64,000 nucleotides of DNA, taken from positions 2,232,001 to 2,296,000 of the forward strand of contig NZ_JAUSWY010000001.1 of the NCBI RefSeq assembly GCF_030815585.1, written 5' to 3'. Below the pieces are notes generated by a model that worked only from the letters and a program-made list of their open reading frames with translations, did not search any database and had not been told where the DNA came from. Below, one piece after another: positions 46,258-56,114 of the stretch (positions within the stretch are counted from its first letter, which is position 1; each line of letters starts with the position of its first letter). This DNA comes from Arthrobacter pascens. GTDB taxonomy: Bacteria; Actinomycetota; Actinomycetes; Actinomycetales; Micrococcaceae. Made by a program: the position numbers and the translations under genes.

Positions 46258-49065
46258 ATGATGCCAATCACAACTGACGCCACCACCGCTGCCACTCTTG
46301 AGGCCTTGCTGGCCCGCCTCACACTGGAGCAGAAGATCGCGTTGCTCCACCAGCATGCCCCTGCCGTGGAAGCCCTCGGTCTGGCTCGGTTCCACACCGG
46401 TACTGAGGCGGCCCACGGCGTGGCCGGGCTCGGATCGGCCACTGTTTTCCCGCAGCCCGTGGGCCTGGCTGCCAGCTGGGACGCTGATCTGATCCACCGG
46501 GTAGGCACCGCCGTCGGCATGGAAGTCAGGGGCAAGAAAGCGGAGGATCCGAGCGTGAGCGTCAACGTTTGGGCACCTGTGGTCAATCCCCTTCGCCACC
46601 CGCTGTGGGGGCGCAATGAAGAAGGGTTCTCCGAGGACCCGCACCTTACGGCCTTCCTTGCCTCCGCATACTGCGCGGGATTGAAGGGCGACCACGAACG
46701 TTTCTGGCTGACCGTGCCCACGCTGAAACACTTCTTGGCGTACAACAACGAGACTGACCGCAACGTCACAAGCAGCCAGTTGCGGCAGCGTGTGCTTCAT
46801 GAGTACGAACTGCCTGCCTATCGCGGTCCCATCGAGGACGGCGTAGCGGGCGCGGTGATGCTGTCCTACAACCTGGTCAACGGCCGGCCCGCGCACGTCT
46901 CGGACCTGGTGGCCGGCGAGCTGCGGCAGTGGCGGAACGGCGAGGACATCACCATTGTCACCGACGCCGGCGCACCGTCCGCGCTGTACACCGCCGAGAA
47001 GTATTTCGACGACGGCCCGTCCGCCTACGCGGCCGCCCTCCGCGCTGGGGTGGATAACTTCACCGAGGACGGCGACAACCCGGAGCCGTCTCTTAGGCAT
47101 CTCCACGATGCCCTGGAACGCGGGCTGATCAATGAAGCGGTCATCGACCTTTCGGTGCTCCGGCTGCTCACCTTACGGGAGCGGACCGGCGAGTTCGAGC
47201 CAGACGGCGGCCCGTATGGCTCTGTCGGCTCCGAAATGGTGGGAGACGGCGCGCATGTGGAACTGGCCCGGGAAGCAGCGCGGAAGTCTGTGGTGCTGCT
47301 GCGGAACGAAGCCGGTCTTGGCAAGGAGGGAGCAGCCGGACCCCTCCTCCCGTTGGAGGCAGAGCCAGGGAAGATCGCGGTGATAGGTGCCCTCGGCTCC
47401 ACGGTCCTGAGCGACTGGTACAGCGGCACCCTGCAGGATGAGGTCAGCATTGTCGATGGCATCTCCAAGCGTTACGGCAACGTGGTGACGGAGCCAGGCT
47501 TGGATACGGTGTCGCTCCGATGTGTCCGGACCGGCACGTACCTCGGCGCCGGCGGCCCCGAAACCGCGCTCTCTGCCAGTGCCGCGGCCCCCGGGCCGGC
47601 GGAAACGTTCCTACTCAAGGACTGGGGCGGCGGTGAATGCACGCTGCAGTTCCCCGTCACCGAGAAGTTCGTGGCGGCCACCGGCTACTACCTGACCGCG
47701 TCTGCTGACCGGGTGGGTGGCTGGGTGGTGCAGGAGACCTTCCGTCTCCATCCCAGCCCGGACGGATCCGTGTCCATCCAGCACATCGGCACGGGGAAGT
47801 GGGTACGGATTGAGGCGCACACCGGAAGCGCCGCCCTGTCTGCCGGGACCGAAGAAACGGCGGACCGCTTTACCCTGCGGACCGTGCGCTCCGGCCAGCA
47901 GGCCGCCAGCGAGGCAGCCTCCGCAGCGGATGTCGCCGTCGTGGTTGTGGGAAACGATCCCCATATGGGAGGCAGGGAGACGATCGACCGGACCACGCTG
48001 GCACTTCCGCAGGAGGAGCAGGAGCTTATCCGGCTGGTGCGTGAGGCCAATCCCCGGACGGTCCTGGTGATCGTCTCCTCGTACCCGTACTCCCTGGGCG
48101 CCCTGGCAGACACGCCCGCGATTGTGTGGACCTCGCACGCAGGCCAGGAGATGGGCAACGGGCTGGCTGATGTCCTCAGTGGAGATGCCGAACCGAGCGG
48201 ACGCCTGCCGCAGACCTGGTGGTCGCGCGATTCGGACCTTCCGGACATCCTGGACTACGACCTCATCGCGTCCCGCGCCACCTACCTCTACAGCGACGCA
48301 GAGCCGCTGTTCCCGCTGGGGCACGGCCTGGGCTACAGCACAGTCAGCTACGAATCTGCGGTACGGGCTGACGATGGCCTGGATGTGGTCCTGCGCAATA
48401 CGGGAGGCCGCACTGCACACGAACTGGTGCAGGTGTACGCGGCCTCCCCCGGCCACCGCTACGACTTCCCGAGGCGCCTGCTCGTGGCGCACCGGCGGGT
48501 TCAGCTCGAACCAGGCGAACACCGCACCGTACGGATACCCGTACCCGTGGACCGGCTGGCCACGTACAGCGTCACCGCCGGCAGGATGCTGGTGGAGCCC
48601 GGCACGTACGAGCTGATGGTGGGCCCCTCGGCAAACGACCTTCCCCTCGGCGTTGAAATGACGGTCGCCAGCGAAGGCAGCGGCCCGCGCGCCCGGGGCG
48701 CCTGGATCCGGGCGGAACTGTTTGATGACTACTCCAACCTTGCACTCGTGCCGGAAACCCCGATGGCAGGCACCGCCGTCGCACCGGCTTCCCCGCAGGA
48801 GAGGGCGACGGCGGTCTACCGGGGCTGGCAGGGCAGCGCCCCTGAGTGGGCGTCGCTCCGGCTCTCAGCTACGGGCGCTGGAAGGATTGCGGTGCAGCTC
48901 CCGGGCCGGGGCGGGACCTGGCAGGACTGCGCCGATGCAGCGATAAAGCCCGGGTTCAACGGTGAACTGCGGCTGGAGGTTGCCAGCCGCAGCGCTGATT
49001 TCGAGGCCGTGCGGATTGTCCTTGAGGGGCCGGTGACTCTGAGCGCACTGCAGCTGGGCGAGTAG
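46258..49065 (+). CDS. GH3 beta-glucosidase/beta-xylosidase with an inserted beta-trefoil-like region
   Basis: 935 residues from ATG 46258 (AAGGAA upstream); the frame is open to 45991 but that part is the promoter gap. N-terminal barrel: HTGTEAAHGVAG, WAPVVNPLRHPLWGRNEEGFSEDP, KHFLAYNNE, and nucleophile Asp in IVTDAGAPSAL. C-terminal sandwich domain: VVGNDPHMGGRE (acid/base region) and the FnIII-like end LFPLGHGLGYSTVSY. Between them ~120 residues (LRCVRTGTYLGAGGPE to RIEAHTGSAALS) look like a fascin/trefoil insert. It removes terminal beta-glucose or xylose. Divergent from the importer. Cytoplasmic: no signal peptide. Confidence 0.88.
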   Translation: MMPITTDATTAATLEALLARLTLEQKIALLHQHAPAVEALGLARFHTGTEAAHGVAGLGSATVFPQPVGLAASWDADLIHRVGTAVGMEVRGKKAEDPSVSVNVWAPVVNPLRHPLWGRNEEGFSEDPHLTAFLASAYCAGLKGDHERFWLTVPTLKHFLAYNNETDRNVTSSQLRQRVLHEYELPAYRGPIEDGVAGAVMLSYNLVNGRPAHVSDLVAGELRQWRNGEDITIVTDAGAPSALYTAEKYFDDGPSAYAAALRAGVDNFTEDGDNPEPSLRHLHDALERGLINEAVIDLSVLRLLTLRERTGEFEPDGGPYGSVGSEMVGDGAHVELAREAARKSVVLLRNEAGLGKEGAAGPLLPLEAEPGKIAVIGALGSTVLSDWYSGTLQDEVSIVDGISKRYGNVVTEPGLDTVSLRCVRTGTYLGAGGPETALSASAAAPGPAETFLLKDWGGGECTLQFPVTEKFVAATGYYLTASADRVGGWVVQETFRLHPSPDGSVSIQHIGTGKWVRIEAHTGSAALSAGTEETADRFTLRTVRSGQQAASEAASAADVAVVVVGNDPHMGGRETIDRTTLALPQEEQELIRLVREANPRTVLVIVSSYPYSLGALADTPAIVWTSHAGQEMGNGLADVLSGDAEPSGRLPQTWWSRDSDLPDILDYDLIASRATYLYSDAEPLFPLGHGLGYSTVSYESAVRADDGLDVVLRNTGGRTAHELVQVYAASPGHRYDFPRRLLVAHRRVQLEPGEHRTVRIPVPVDRLATYSVTAGRMLVEPGTYELMVGPSANDLPLGVEMTVASEGSGPRARGAWIRAELFDDYSNLALVPETPMAGTAVAPASPQERATAVYRGWQGSAPEWASLRLSATGAGRIAVQLPGRGGTWQDCADAAIKPGFNGELRLEVASRSADFEAVRIVLEGPVTLSALQLGE

Positions 49066-49096
49066 AACGAGCAAAATCTTTCCGATCAAAAGCCAC

Positions 49097-49138
49097 CGTC
49101 CTGATCGCGGCGCTCAACGAGTGGTTGTGATCAGGACG
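49097..49138 (+). terminator. Hairpin after GH3
   Basis: CGTCCTGATC and GATCAGGACG pair 30-70 nt after the GH3 stop. Confidence 0.55.
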
Positions 49139-49263
49139 CTTGGCCGCTGAACACGGTTGCGGCAGAGCTGTTCGGCGCACCATCGGAAGTGCCCGTCGGT
49201 GTCGTCCAAGCCGAAAAGGTCGTAGGTAGTAACCCAATCGGTCCCTGACGTGCGGAAACACTG

Positions 49264-49304
49264 TGCCCGAGTTGGGACTCGACCGCATTCCAGCCCTTGC
49301 AAAC
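49264..49304 (-). repeat. Repeat module E: partial, tRNA 3'-end sequence only
   Basis: Minus strand: TTGCAAGGGCTGGAATGCGG, then TCGAGTCCCAACTCGGGCA. This matches modules A-D with two changes in the tRNA-like part; the core breaks off at 49304 and there is no dyad. A degenerate copy. Confidence 0.75.
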
Positions 49305-49681
49305 GGTAATACTGGAATTGGTCTTGAACCGGTGTGACTCACTTGAAAACTGACGTGCCTGCGGGTGCTGTCTTCCCTGTGATCTGTCCGCCGGTTCAAG
49401 TTCCGCTATAAGCGCGTTGAGCCAGGCGGACATGACTTGATAGGAGCCTGATTCGACCAGTCCCATTACCGTTTTGTCTGCCCACCTGGCCCACGTGCCC
49501 GTCAAGTGATCATTGGTTCGACGCCTTTCCTGGCCGTGAACACTGCCAGCGGCGCTCCTGCTGACGCGGAAGCGCCACTATAAGGTTGGCCTTCGGCCCG
49601 TGACTTCATGATCCACGTTCCCCACCATGAATTGGATTGGTTCACTGACGACTCCCCGAGCGTACCGCTGGATGCCCCAGT

Positions 49682-50125
49682 TCAGTTGCGGACATCGTAG
49701 TTGCTGGAGATTGCCACCCGGTTGAACGCGTTGATTGTGATCGCCACCCATTCCACAGCGGCTATCTGGTCGTCGTTGAGTGCTGCCACTTCGTCTTGGG
49801 GCAGGCTCAGCCGGTCGGAGATCAGGGTTGTGCTCTCTGCGATGGCAAGGGCATGTCGCTCTTCTGGGGTGAAGTACTGGGTATCCCGCCAGGCGGGCAG
49901 GACGGCGAGGCGGTCCTGGGTTTCGCCGTGGGAGATGGCGTCGCGGATGTGCATCCTCAAGCAGAACGCGCAGCCGTTGATTTGGGAGCAGCGAATCTTG
50001 ACGAGCTCGATGAGGAGGGGTTCCAGGCCTGCTACACCGGCCGCGGCAGAGGATTCGTCGTTAAGGAGCAGCAAGGTCTTGTATGCCGCTGGTACGGCCT
50101 GGTTCAAGCGAATGTGATTGCCCAT
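49682..50125 (-). CDS. AhpD/carboxymuconolactone decarboxylase-family protein
   Basis: 147 residues. CxxC-x-x-x-H motif in INGCAFCLRMHIRDA, the peroxidase-type active site. Small helical oxidoreductase, likely handling peroxides or thiol exchange. It lies behind the NmrA-like gene and its terminator, in the SigJ neighbourhood. No ECF41 promoter is obvious directly upstream. Confidence 0.88.
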   Translation of the reverse strand: MGNHIRLNQAVPAAYKTLLLLNDESSAAAGVAGLEPLLIELVKIRCSQINGCAFCLRMHIRDAISHGETQDRLAVLPAWRDTQYFTPEERHALAIAESTTLISDRLSLPQDEVAALNDDQIAAVEWVAITINAFNRVAISSNYDVRN

Positions 50126-50173
50126 GGCGGTCTGCTTTCAGAAAGTATTGCCTTCTATCGAAAAAGCTCGGGA

Positions 50174-50213
50174 GCGGGGTGCCCTTCAACGTCCTCTGTG
50201 AAGGGCACCCCGC
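50174..50213 (-). terminator. 15-bp hairpin after the first NAD(P)-binding gene
   Basis: GCGGGGTGCCCTTCA and TGAAGGGCACCCCGC, separated by 10 nt. Confidence 0.75.
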
Positions 50214-50222
50214 GCTGTCCGG

Positions 50223-50966
50223 CTACTGCTGGTTCAACCATTCTTCGAAGCGGGTGTCATAAATGGTCGCTTCGCTGCCGGGAAGCAGTTCGCCGTCCTG
50301 GAGCATGGCGTTGAAGTAGCGCGCGGTTGGGTCGGTGACGACCTCGCGGGGGTCGCCATGGAAGCTGAGGCCTTTGCGGATGAGCTCGTCGAGACCGAAC
50401 TGCTCGGGACCGGCGACCTCAACGGTGGCGTTCAGTGGAGTTCCCACGGCGGTGCGTGCAACAGCGGTGGCCACGTCCTCAGCGGCCATGGGCTGAATCA
50501 GCGCGGGTGACAGACGAACGGTGTTTCCGTCGGTCGCGGCCTGTGCGATGCTCTTGACGAACTCGAAAAACTGCGTCGCATGGACAATGGAGTACGGGAC
50601 ACCTGATTCCTTGATGAGCTTCTCCTGGGCGATTTTCGCCCGGAAGTAGCCGCTCTCGGCCAAACGCTCGGTGCCGACCACCGACAGTGCGACGTGGTGG
50701 CCGACGCCGGCCACCTTCTCCGCGGCGAGCTGGTTGCGGGTGGAGGTAGTGAAGAAGTTCAGCACAGCTGCATCTTCAAATGAGGGCGAGTTCGACACGT
50801 CGACTACAGTGTCGGCTCCCTGCAGCACGTCCCCGAGGCCTTCGCCGGTGAGGGTGTTCACACCCGAGTCAGAGGAAGCGGCCAGTGCTTCGTGTCCGTG
50901 TTCGCCGAGCTTGCTGACCAGTTTCGAGCCGATCAGGCCAGTGCCGCCGATAACTACGATCTTCAT
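50223..50966 (-). CDS. NmrA/atypical SDR-family NAD(P)-binding oxidoreductase 1
   Basis: 247 residues. N-terminal MKIVVIGGTGLIGSKLV with GGTGLIG, and LSVVGTERLAESGYFRAKIAQEKLI (atypical SDR, no classical YxxxK at the usual place). It reduces an unknown substrate. It is a paralogue of the gene at 51318. Start 50966 has GGAAGG upstream; longer frames are rejected. The TGTCACA promoter at 51025-51051 suggests control by SigJ. Confidence 0.87.
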   Translation of the reverse strand: MKIVVIGGTGLIGSKLVSKLGEHGHEALAASSDSGVNTLTGEGLGDVLQGADTVVDVSNSPSFEDAAVLNFFTTSTRNQLAAEKVAGVGHHVALSVVGTERLAESGYFRAKIAQEKLIKESGVPYSIVHATQFFEFVKSIAQAATDGNTVRLSPALIQPMAAEDVATAVARTAVGTPLNATVEVAGPEQFGLDELIRKGLSFHGDPREVVTDPTARYFNAMLQDGELLPGSEATIYDTRFEEWLNQQ

Positions 50967-51024
50967 GATCTTCCTTCCGATAAGTGCCGTAGAGGGATGC
51001 AGTGACATCCGTCCCACCAGCTAT

Positions 51025-51051
51025 GACCGTGTACCAACACAATCTGTGACA
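51025..51051 (-). promoter_or_regulatory. Predicted ECF41/SigJ promoter 1 of the oxidoreductase pair
   Basis: Minus strand TGTCACA, 15-nt spacer beginning GATTGTGTTGG, then CGGTC. The same layout precedes the second oxidoreductase. Confidence 0.65.
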
Positions 51052-51317
51052 GCCTGAGGAAGATTGCTTCATCCGCCTCCGGGTACTGCGTCATAGTGGG
51101 GTGCCGTTGACAGGCTCACAACGGCACCCCCATAGGTCAGGTGCCAACCCTTGTAACGCCCGGAGAGACGGTCCGGGTTCAACGCGGTGAATTCCAGCCT
51201 GCAGTCATGCTGCGGCCGAGCTAGCCGATGTCCTGGCTATGGCGTCCGGAGCTGGGTAGCATCCGTCAAGCGGGAGAAACGCTGCTGGCGAAATCTCCTA
51301 TAGTCGCGGAGACGCAG
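51052..51317. other. Spacer, no gene recognised
   Basis: 265 bp with no protein-like frame. Confidence 0.4.
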
Positions 51318-52076
51318 CTACAGGCCGTGCTGTGACGTCAACTTCAGCCACTCCTTGAGGGTGATGTCCCCGATGCGGGTTTCACCGACGGGAACGATGC
51401 TCGTCTCTTCGATCGGTATACCGAAGTAGCCGACTTCGGTGTCAATGACCACTGGGCGGGAATCATTGCGGGCCGCGAGAACCCGGGACACGAATTCATT
51501 AAGTCCTGCGCGCTCAGGGCCCGCCATCTCAAGGACGCCGTCAATCGCAGGCGAGACCGCCGCCTCCGCCACAATGCGAGCAACGTCTGCAGCAGCCAAC
51601 GGCTGCATCAGGTGACTTGTCACATAAACCGACCCGTCGCGTGTTCCGGCGTCAGCGATCATCGGGATGAACTCAAAGAACTGAGTAGCCCGCAGAATGG
51701 TGTACGGCACTCCGCCTTCTCTAACAGCCTTCTCCTGCGCAGTCTTTCCGGCAAAGTAGCCGACGGCCCCGATACGGTCGGTACCAACAACGGAAAGGGC
51801 CACATGATGCCGCACGCCTGCCCTTTTCTCGGCGGCGAGAAGATTGCGGGATGAAGTGGAGAAGAAGGGAACGACTACCTTCTCATCGAACTCGGCAGTG
51901 TTCGTCAGGTCGACAACTACGTCCGCCCCCGCCATCGCCTCATCCAATCCCTGGCCGGTCACCGAATCCACCCCGGTGGAAGGGGACGCCCCTTTCGCCT
52001 CATGGCCCTGACTGCTTAGGATCTCCACAACCTGCTTGCCGATCAGGCCAGTGCCGCCGATAACCACGATCTTCAT
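51318..52076 (-). CDS. NmrA/atypical SDR-family NAD(P)-binding oxidoreductase 2
   Basis: 252 residues, near half identical by eye to the previous gene (MKIVVIGGTGLIGKQVVEIL, ALSVVGTDRIGAVGYFAGKTAQEKAV, TQFFEFIPMIADAG). Same fold and probably related substrate. Its upstream region repeats that of gene 1 over ~70 bp, including the promoter, so a duplication of gene plus promoter is likely. ECF41 regulons elsewhere include such epimerase/oxidoreductase genes. Confidence 0.87.
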   Translation of the reverse strand: MKIVVIGGTGLIGKQVVEILSSQGHEAKGASPSTGVDSVTGQGLDEAMAGADVVVDLTNTAEFDEKVVVPFFSTSSRNLLAAEKRAGVRHHVALSVVGTDRIGAVGYFAGKTAQEKAVREGGVPYTILRATQFFEFIPMIADAGTRDGSVYVTSHLMQPLAAADVARIVAEAAVSPAIDGVLEMAGPERAGLNEFVSRVLAARNDSRPVVIDTEVGYFGIPIEETSIVPVGETRIGDITLKEWLKLTSQHGL

Positions 52077-52137
52077 GATGATCTTCCCTTCGATAATTGG
52101 CTTAGCGGAATGTAGTGACATTCCGTCCACCAGCTAT

Positions 52138-52164
52138 GACCGGGTACCAAATCAATCTGTGACA
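52138..52164 (-). promoter_or_regulatory. Predicted ECF41/SigJ promoter 2 of the oxidoreductase pair
   Basis: Minus strand TGTCACA, spacer beginning GATTGATTTGG, then CGGTC. Confidence 0.65.
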
Positions 52165-52183
52165 GCCTTTGGAAGATTGCACG

Positions 52184-53179
52184 CTAGTTCAGCACCAAAT
52201 TTCGTAACTCCCGTGAGCTTGTCTGGGCCAACTTTCGGAACAGCTGAAAAGTGATGGCAACCTCGAGGCCTGCGCCGAGGGCCGCTAACGCCGCAAAGAT
52301 GGCGTAGTGCCAAAATCCCCATTGGTACGAATTGTCACGATTTGCCGACAAGGCCTCACCCGCCGGGTGTAGGAAGTACAGCCACCACAGGGAGAACAAC
52401 AGCGCGAGGCCGGCCGCCGAGACAGCAATCAGGTATGCGCTCACGCCGCCGGATCTCAATGCAGCGGCCACGCCATTCGATGCGGCCAGCACGCTTTCGC
52501 CGAGCAGAATGATTGCGAACAGTCCATATCGCTCGGCAATATGATGCGGATGCCAGCTGCTGCGACCTGTGCGTTCGGCCCACAACGGAACGGTAAGCTC
52601 CAAAATAGCGAGCATCACGAACGCGACGATCTGCAGCTGCCCCGGCAACAACCCCGCCTGCTGCAACACCAACCGAAGGACCCACCCCAGTTGAAGGACG
52701 GCAAACCCGACCGCGTATCGTAACGCCGTCCGGCGGCTGGCCGGATCCTCAATCGCAGCCCGTAGCCATTGGGCAATCAAACCGACGCGCATCACAATAA
52801 AACCAAGGGTGACCGCCAGATAGCCACCGTCGTTGAATGCCGCGGGCACGCCTGCACCCAGCAGCAGCACGCCTCCCATCTGCAGCATCGTCATCAGCCG
52901 GTAAAACGCATCGTCCGTGTCGAACGCGGACGCAAACCAGGTGAAGTTCATCCACGCCCACCAGATCGCGAAGAACACCTGCAGAAACGGCAGGATCGAC
53001 TCTGCTAAATGATCTTCAGCGATCCCGTGCGCCAGTTGCGCTGTAAGGCTGGCGACAGCGACCACGAAAGTGAGATCGAACAGCAGTTCCAGCTGGCTTG
53101 CATGGCGGTGCGGTTCGTCCGACGCACGGGCTCTCATACGCACTCGCGGACCATGCTGGGCCGGGCTGATCTCAGACAT
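52184..53179 (-). CDS. ltrA: Low temperature requirement protein A (LtrA) family membrane protein
   Basis: 331 residues with about ten membrane segments. Signature sequence: QLELLFDLTFVVAVASLTAQLAHG and AERYGLFAIILLGESVLA. The function in bacteria is unknown. Typical members are 370-400 residues; this one ends early after FQLFRKLAQTSSRELRN, so the last segment or two may be lost. Same strand as sigJ, 43 bp downstream. Confidence 0.87.
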   Translation of the reverse strand: MSEISPAQHGPRVRMRARASDEPHRHASQLELLFDLTFVVAVASLTAQLAHGIAEDHLAESILPFLQVFFAIWWAWMNFTWFASAFDTDDAFYRLMTMLQMGGVLLLGAGVPAAFNDGGYLAVTLGFIVMRVGLIAQWLRAAIEDPASRRTALRYAVGFAVLQLGWVLRLVLQQAGLLPGQLQIVAFVMLAILELTVPLWAERTGRSSWHPHHIAERYGLFAIILLGESVLAASNGVAAALRSGGVSAYLIAVSAAGLALLFSLWWLYFLHPAGEALSANRDNSYQWGFWHYAIFAALAALGAGLEVAITFQLFRKLAQTSSRELRNLVLN

Positions 53180-53222
53180 TAGCGGTGCGCCACATGATCA
53201 GCTCAGGATTAAAGTCCAAAGG

Positions 53223-54119
53223 TCAGCCGCCAACCCTCGTCACGGCGGAGAGCTTGTCCGGATTCATCGTCCACAACAGCCGATCAATACCATCGGCAGA
53301 AGCGGTGAGAGTCACCACCGCAAACACCACCCCGTCCTGTGCCAGCCGTGCCGAGGGCCGGCCGTTAGCCATGAAGGGCTCGGTATCGACACCATCCCAG
53401 AATCGCGCCGCGAACGCCCTGTAGTACTTCGCGACCCGTTCCCGTCCGACAACAGGGAACTTGGAAGCCCGAACCTTGCCGCCGCCGTCGGAGTAGCTGA
53501 CGACGTCCGCGGCGAACAATTCCTCCAGCGCGGCCACGTTCCCGGTTCGCGCAGCAGTCAGGAACGCTTCCAACAGACGCTGTTGTTCCCCTACGCTCAC
53601 CGCTGCGCGTTTCTCCTCAGCAAGGCGCTTGCGCGCCCTGCTGACCAACTGGCGGGCATTCGCTTCTGTCTGTTGGATGATCTCCGCTATCTGCTCATAC
53701 GGGTAGTCGAACGCTTGCCGCAGAACATACGCGGCCCGCTCGGTCGGCGACAACTTTTCCAGTATCAGCAACACGGCAAACTCGAGCGCTTCACCATTGA
53801 CGGCGCCCAGTTCAGGATCGGCGCTCGTGTCCACAGGCTCCGGCAGCCACGGACCGACATACGTCTCACGACGGACACGTGCCGACTGCCCGACATTGAT
53901 GGCAAGACGGGTGGCGGTGGTCGCCAGGAACGCCGGCGCATTCCGAACCAGGCTGCGATCGCATGTCTGCCATCGAACCCACGTCTCCTGGACGATGTCC
54001 TCCGCCTCGCTGACACTGCCGAGCATCCGGTAGGCAATCCCGAACAACCGAGAACGGACCTCCGCGAATATCGTCGACGCAGTCTCTAAATCGGCGGCTG
54101 ACCCGGCATCGGCACTCAT
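53223..54119 (-). CDS. sigJ: Second ECF41/SigJ-type sigma factor
   Basis: 298 residues. Sigma region 2 (YRMLGSVSEAEDIVQETWVRW), region 4 (LEKLSPTERAAYVLRQAFDYPYEQIAEII), and the SnoaL-like C-terminal domain with DGGGK and the terminal NPDKL. WLPEP is present in the linker. It is clearly distinct from the copy at 20021. It likely drives the TGTCACA promoters of the two oxidoreductases 1-3 kb away. ATG 54119 fits the family; the frame is open to 54221. Confidence 0.9.
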   Translation of the reverse strand: MSADAGSAADLETASTIFAEVRSRLFGIAYRMLGSVSEAEDIVQETWVRWQTCDRSLVRNAPAFLATTATRLAINVGQSARVRRETYVGPWLPEPVDTSADPELGAVNGEALEFAVLLILEKLSPTERAAYVLRQAFDYPYEQIAEIIQQTEANARQLVSRARKRLAEEKRAAVSVGEQQRLLEAFLTAARTGNVAALEELFAADVVSYSDGGGKVRASKFPVVGRERVAKYYRAFAARFWDGVDTEPFMANGRPSARLAQDGVVFAVVTLTASADGIDRLLWTMNPDKLSAVTRVGG

Positions 54120-54380
54120 GCGCCCAATATTACTGCTCCAAGGGCTGGACCCTGGCCATGGAAGTGTGGGCCGAGTTTGGCATGCGACGCCGGGCATTCT
54201 GGCCGTAAGTTGGTATGCCAATTCTTAACTGTTCCCTTGCTCTGCAGGTTGTTTTCTTGGTTGACGTCCGGCCCGGCCGCGTCGCCACCGGGGTGGAACG
54301 TAAGTGGGTCTTCGACTGAGGGTAGCGACAAACCATTGATTTGTGACGCGGAGGTCCTATCGGACGCATCGGACCCTCAT
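54120..54380. other. Spacer, no gene recognised
   Basis: 260 bp between sigJ and the end of the flavoprotein gene; nothing seen. Confidence 0.4.
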
Positions 54381-56114
54381 TCACTCGACGAGTTTGTCCG
54401 CGGTTGTGACCGGTCGACGCATGAGCGTCGCAATCTCGTGCGATACAGGCGCGATGCCTTCGTGCTCGATGCCACGAGCAGGAGACCAGACGAGGTTCAC
54501 CTGCAAGGTTGGATCAAGATCCGGATAGTCGCTGCGGTTATGACAGCCGCGTGTTTCACGGCGTTCACGGGCAGCTTCGAGCGTCGCGCGCGCCGCAAGA
54601 GCGGAGGCCTTCAGATCGAAGGCGTGTGCAAGATCCTGATATCCGGCGATGTCGGGATGCACACCCACCTCTGTGATGCGGGCTTCAATCACGTCGAGTT
54701 CGGCGAGGCCCTGCGTAAGACCTTGTTCGTTCCGCACGACACCCGCATGCTCGGTCATGGTGTCACGGATGGCACGCTGCAATACGCGGACGTTTTCGTG
54801 CCCGTTGGCGTAGAGCAGATCATCTATCTCTTTTCTAGCCTCATCCACCGCGTCCGCCGAGCGCACGTGTGCGGTGAGGGACTCCGAGTACTCGGCGGCG
54901 GCATTGCCTACGATCCTTCCGAAGACCAGCAGCTCGATCAGCGAGTTTCCTCCCAAACGGTTAGCGCCATGAAGACCGCTTGACGCCTCCCCGATTGCGT
55001 AGAGACCCGCGACATCAGTGCTGTGATCGTCGGGACGGACCCAGACGCCGCCCATGGAGTAATGCGCGGTCGGTGCGATTTCTATCGGCGTCGTCGTGAT
55101 ATCGAGCATCTGCAATTCGAGCATGGTCTGGTACACACGCGGCAGGCGACGCATGATGGTCTCCCGCGGCAGGTGCGACACGTCCAGCCACACGCCGCCA
55201 TTGGGCGTGCCGCGGCCCTCCTGAATCTCGGTGTAACAGGCCAGCGCGACCCGATCGCGGGTCGAGAGCTCCATGCGCTCTGCATCGTATTTCGCCATGA
55301 ATCGTTCACCGAGGGCGTTGGTGAGGATGCCGCCCTCTCCGCGTGCGGCTTCCGAGATGAGCGTTCCTGCAGCGTTCTCCGGCTCAAGAATGCCTGAGGG
55401 ATGGAACTGGACCAGCTCCGGATCGCGGATGCGGCCGCCTGCGAGCACTGCCAGGCGGAAGGAATCACCGGTGTTCTCGTCACGCCGACTGGACGTGCGC
55501 CGCCAGATGCGGGTGTGTCCGCCGGCGGCGAGCACCACGGCGTCTGCATGGATCAGATAGCGCGTCCCGTCCGAGAGCCGGAAGCCGTAGGCACCGAAGA
55601 CCCGACCGTCGGTGACGAGAATGCGCGTCATGTAAACATCGTCCAATATCGGAATGTCGAGCTGGGCGGCGCGATTAACAAGCGTGCGCTGAATTTCAAG
55701 CCCCGTGTAGTCGCCGCTGAAAGCGGTTCTGCGGAACGTATGAGCACCGAAGAATCGCTGGCTGATCCGGCCGTCTTCCTCGCGGGCGAACGGCATGCCG
55801 TAGCGTTCCAGGTCGCTGATGCCCTGGGCAGACCCTTTGGTGACGATCTCGACGATTTCGGGGTTCGCGAGATGGTAACTTTCGAGGATTGTGTCGGCGG
55901 CGTGCTGCTGCCAACTGTCATCGGCATCCATTGTGCCGAGAGCGGCGTTGATGCCTCCCGCTGCGAGCGAGGTGTGGGCGTCGCTTCTGGGCCTTTTGCC
56001 GACAGCGAGCACATCGACCCCCCGCTCGGCCAACTCTATGGCGGCGCGGAGGCCGGCGCCCCCGGTGCCAATGACGAGCACGGACGTCGACACGTGCAGT
56101 TCTTGAGACTTCAT
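54381..56114 (-). CDS. FAD-dependent fumarate reductase/succinate dehydrogenase-type flavoprotein
   Basis: 577 residues. FAD-binding SVLVIGTGGAGLRAAIELAERG (residues ~10-31), TSLAAGGINAAL (covalent-flavin region; the usual H before T is kept in DAHTSLAAGG), LVQFHPSG, and AIGEASSGLHGANRLGGNSL. The C-terminal helical domain carries SDYPDLDPTLQ. It oxidises or reduces dicarboxylate-like substrates. No iron-sulfur or membrane subunit lies nearby, so it may be a soluble enzyme such as an L-aspartate-oxidase relative or an orphan subunit. Confidence 0.85.
   Translation of the reverse strand: MKSQELHVSTSVLVIGTGGAGLRAAIELAERGVDVLAVGKRPRSDAHTSLAAGGINAALGTMDADDSWQQHAADTILESYHLANPEIVEIVTKGSAQGISDLERYGMPFAREEDGRISQRFFGAHTFRRTAFSGDYTGLEIQRTLVNRAAQLDIPILDDVYMTRILVTDGRVFGAYGFRLSDGTRYLIHADAVVLAAGGHTRIWRRTSSRRDENTGDSFRLAVLAGGRIRDPELVQFHPSGILEPENAAGTLISEAARGEGGILTNALGERFMAKYDAERMELSTRDRVALACYTEIQEGRGTPNGGVWLDVSHLPRETIMRRLPRVYQTMLELQMLDITTTPIEIAPTAHYSMGGVWVRPDDHSTDVAGLYAIGEASSGLHGANRLGGNSLIELLVFGRIVGNAAAEYSESLTAHVRSADAVDEARKEIDDLLYANGHENVRVLQRAIRDTMTEHAGVVRNEQGLTQGLAELDVIEARITEVGVHPDIAGYQDLAHAFDLKASALAARATLEAARERRETRGCHNRSDYPDLDPTLQVNLVWSPARGIEHEGIAPVSHEIATLMRRPVTTADKLVE

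Larger units (their letters stand above)
49066..49681. other. Spacer with hairpin and repeat module E
   Basis: A minus-strand frame (49131-49505, MTGTWARWADKTVMGLVESGSYQVMSAWLNALIAELEP) has protein-like composition but is not recognised, and its second half runs through the tRNA-like sequence. Probably a remnant. Confidence 0.35.
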